This document shows, piece by piece, positions 63,198 to 64,000 of a stretch of DNA of 64,000 nucleotides. The DNA lies in contig NZ_SJPS01000005.1 in the NCBI RefSeq assembly GCF_007860015.1, positions 1 to 64,000 on the forward strand, in the 5' to 3' direction. The stretch's first letter is position 1. Every line of letters begins with the position of its first letter. Source of the stretch: Bythopirellula polymerisocia. Its GTDB lineage: Bacteria > Planctomycetota > Planctomycetia > Pirellulales > Lacipirellulaceae. The notes beneath the pieces were generated by a model that was not told the origin of the DNA, searched no databases, and saw only the letters and a list, made by a program, of their open reading frames with translations. A program made the translations under genes and the position numbers.

Positions 63198-64000
63198 GGT
63201 TTCGTCACGTGACCGAACACCGACGACTCAATGGCCTCCACCGAATTCACTGAGAAGCCCAATTGGATCGTCAGGAAATACAGTGGCTCCAACTCCGCAG
63301 ATAGAAAGCCTTGGAATTGTTTCGACCAATGGCTCAATGCGTCGGTATCACGAAGTGACTAAAGCCCTTAGCCCTGGGTAAGGTAAAGTGAGCTCCGCGA
63401 ACTTTGTCGCCACCCAGGATTACGTTTATCCTTAAATTGCACGCCGGATGCAATGGCAGCCTGTGCTGCTGCCACATCCTGAGGATCTCGGTGTCGCTTG
63501 GTCCGCCTTTCCGATTTTAGGCCGTCCATGGCTTCACTTCGCTCACTATGAGCGTCTTACTCGTTCCGTCGCGGATTAGCGAATCGACCACTCGGAGTGA
63601 AAGTCGATAGGTGCGTCGATGGTGCTGGCCCTCGTTGGCGGCAAGCGTAACTTCTCCATCCGCTGGCCGGTTGGTTGTAGTGCCCGATTGTTGTTACCGT
63701 AGGTGGCAGGCAGTAATGCCTTCTCTGGAGAGAAGACTTTTTCCCGAGAGAAACTGGGGGCAGATAGAATGGCGTCAGAACGAGATTGTAAATTGGTATT
63801 CTTTGTCCAGAGCCCGTTCGTCTCGGACAGTGATTTCAGCGGCCGCGACTCGACCTTAAGCAGAAGTTTTGAAGGTAGCGACTTCTCCCAGGCATTGCCA
63901 GCGACCGGATGATCAAACGGCGCTGGCTGATGTATTCGTGACATATCAAGTGAGCCAGGGTGATTTGGAGGTGCCAGTCTTTTGGTCGGCTGGTTAGCGG
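63198..64000. other. Right-edge region without a supported gene
   Basis: About 800 bases. A minus-strand frame of 122 codons (63576-63944) and shorter plus-strand frames overlap one another and have no family resemblance. The short inverted repeat GGCAGC-ctgtgct-GCTGCC lies in the 63450-63475 area. A gene continuing past the window edge cannot be excluded. Confidence 0.4.

Noticed and set aside
63576-63944. 122-codon minus-strand frame at the right edge
   Set aside because: No start signal or recognisable motif, and overlapping frames on the other strand are equally long; kept only as an unexplained region.
1-64000. CRISPR arrays, tRNA or rRNA genes, prophage, restriction-modification or toxin-antitoxin loci
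   Set aside because: None seen on reading the gaps and gene products; all longer gaps were inspected for such features.

Overview
This 64 kb window looks like chromosome of a planctomycete, most probably from the Pirellulales (inference from gene content). The signs are a DUF1501 protein paired with a planctomycete cytochrome c/PSD1 protein, TIGR03000 repeats, LEPR-XLL-type giant secreted proteins with dockerin-like tails, a PEP-CTERM metalloprotease, a formylglycine-type sulfatase, a Tat-exported Gfo/Idh/MocA oxidoreductase and a fused AroDE enzyme. Most of the window is ordinary chromosomal housekeeping and secretome DNA. I see no rRNA, tRNA, CRISPR array, prophage or classical defence island. 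The only transposon trace is the 3' end of an IS630-like transposase at the left edge.

Layout. 1-5.7 kb (mostly minus): transposase tail; an operon of a single-pass membrane protein, an HTTM membrane protein and pdxA; a Gly/Ser/Tyr-repeat TIGR03000 protein with its own terminator; an exported PCMT-like methyltransferase. 5.8-11.5 kb (plus): class V aminotransferase, coaD, an MsbA-like ABC exporter and a sulfatase with a terminator. 11.6-16.6 kb (minus): exported methyltransferase, oxidoreductase, a lipoprotein and holA. 16.8-19.9 kb (plus): a DoxX-pirin pair and a matrixin-like PEP-CTERM protease.

19.9-44.7 kb is an unbroken run of 19 minus-strand genes. Read in the direction of transcription it runs rpsO, pnp (terminator), PSD1 and DUF1501 (terminator), an NtrB/NtrC-like two-component pair, mutL, aroDE, aroK, a prepilin peptidase with an unusually long internal segment, a conserved unknown gene, an OmpA-like lipoprotein, hisH, hisA, an EF-G paralogue and two back-to-back ABC-2 transporter gene pairs.

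45.2-64 kb (mostly plus) is a cell-surface region: a cysteine-rich outer-membrane barrel protein with a strong terminator, a 2662-residue LEPR-XLL/BNR/RTX/VWA/dockerin-like protein, recQ, a convergent 1120-residue amidase with golvesin-like domains, gamma-glutamyltransferase and a class 3 lipase. The last 0.8 kb has no gene I can support.

The most interesting material is the surface proteome. Two giant proteins flanking recQ share the same N-terminal signal, dockerin-like module and acidic C-terminal tail. One of them is an amidase whose catalytic domain appears split by a carbohydrate-binding-like domain. Two SAM-dependent methyltransferases carry export signals. Several inverted-repeat elements lie between genes. 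I did not find convincing evidence of a wholly new multi-gene system.
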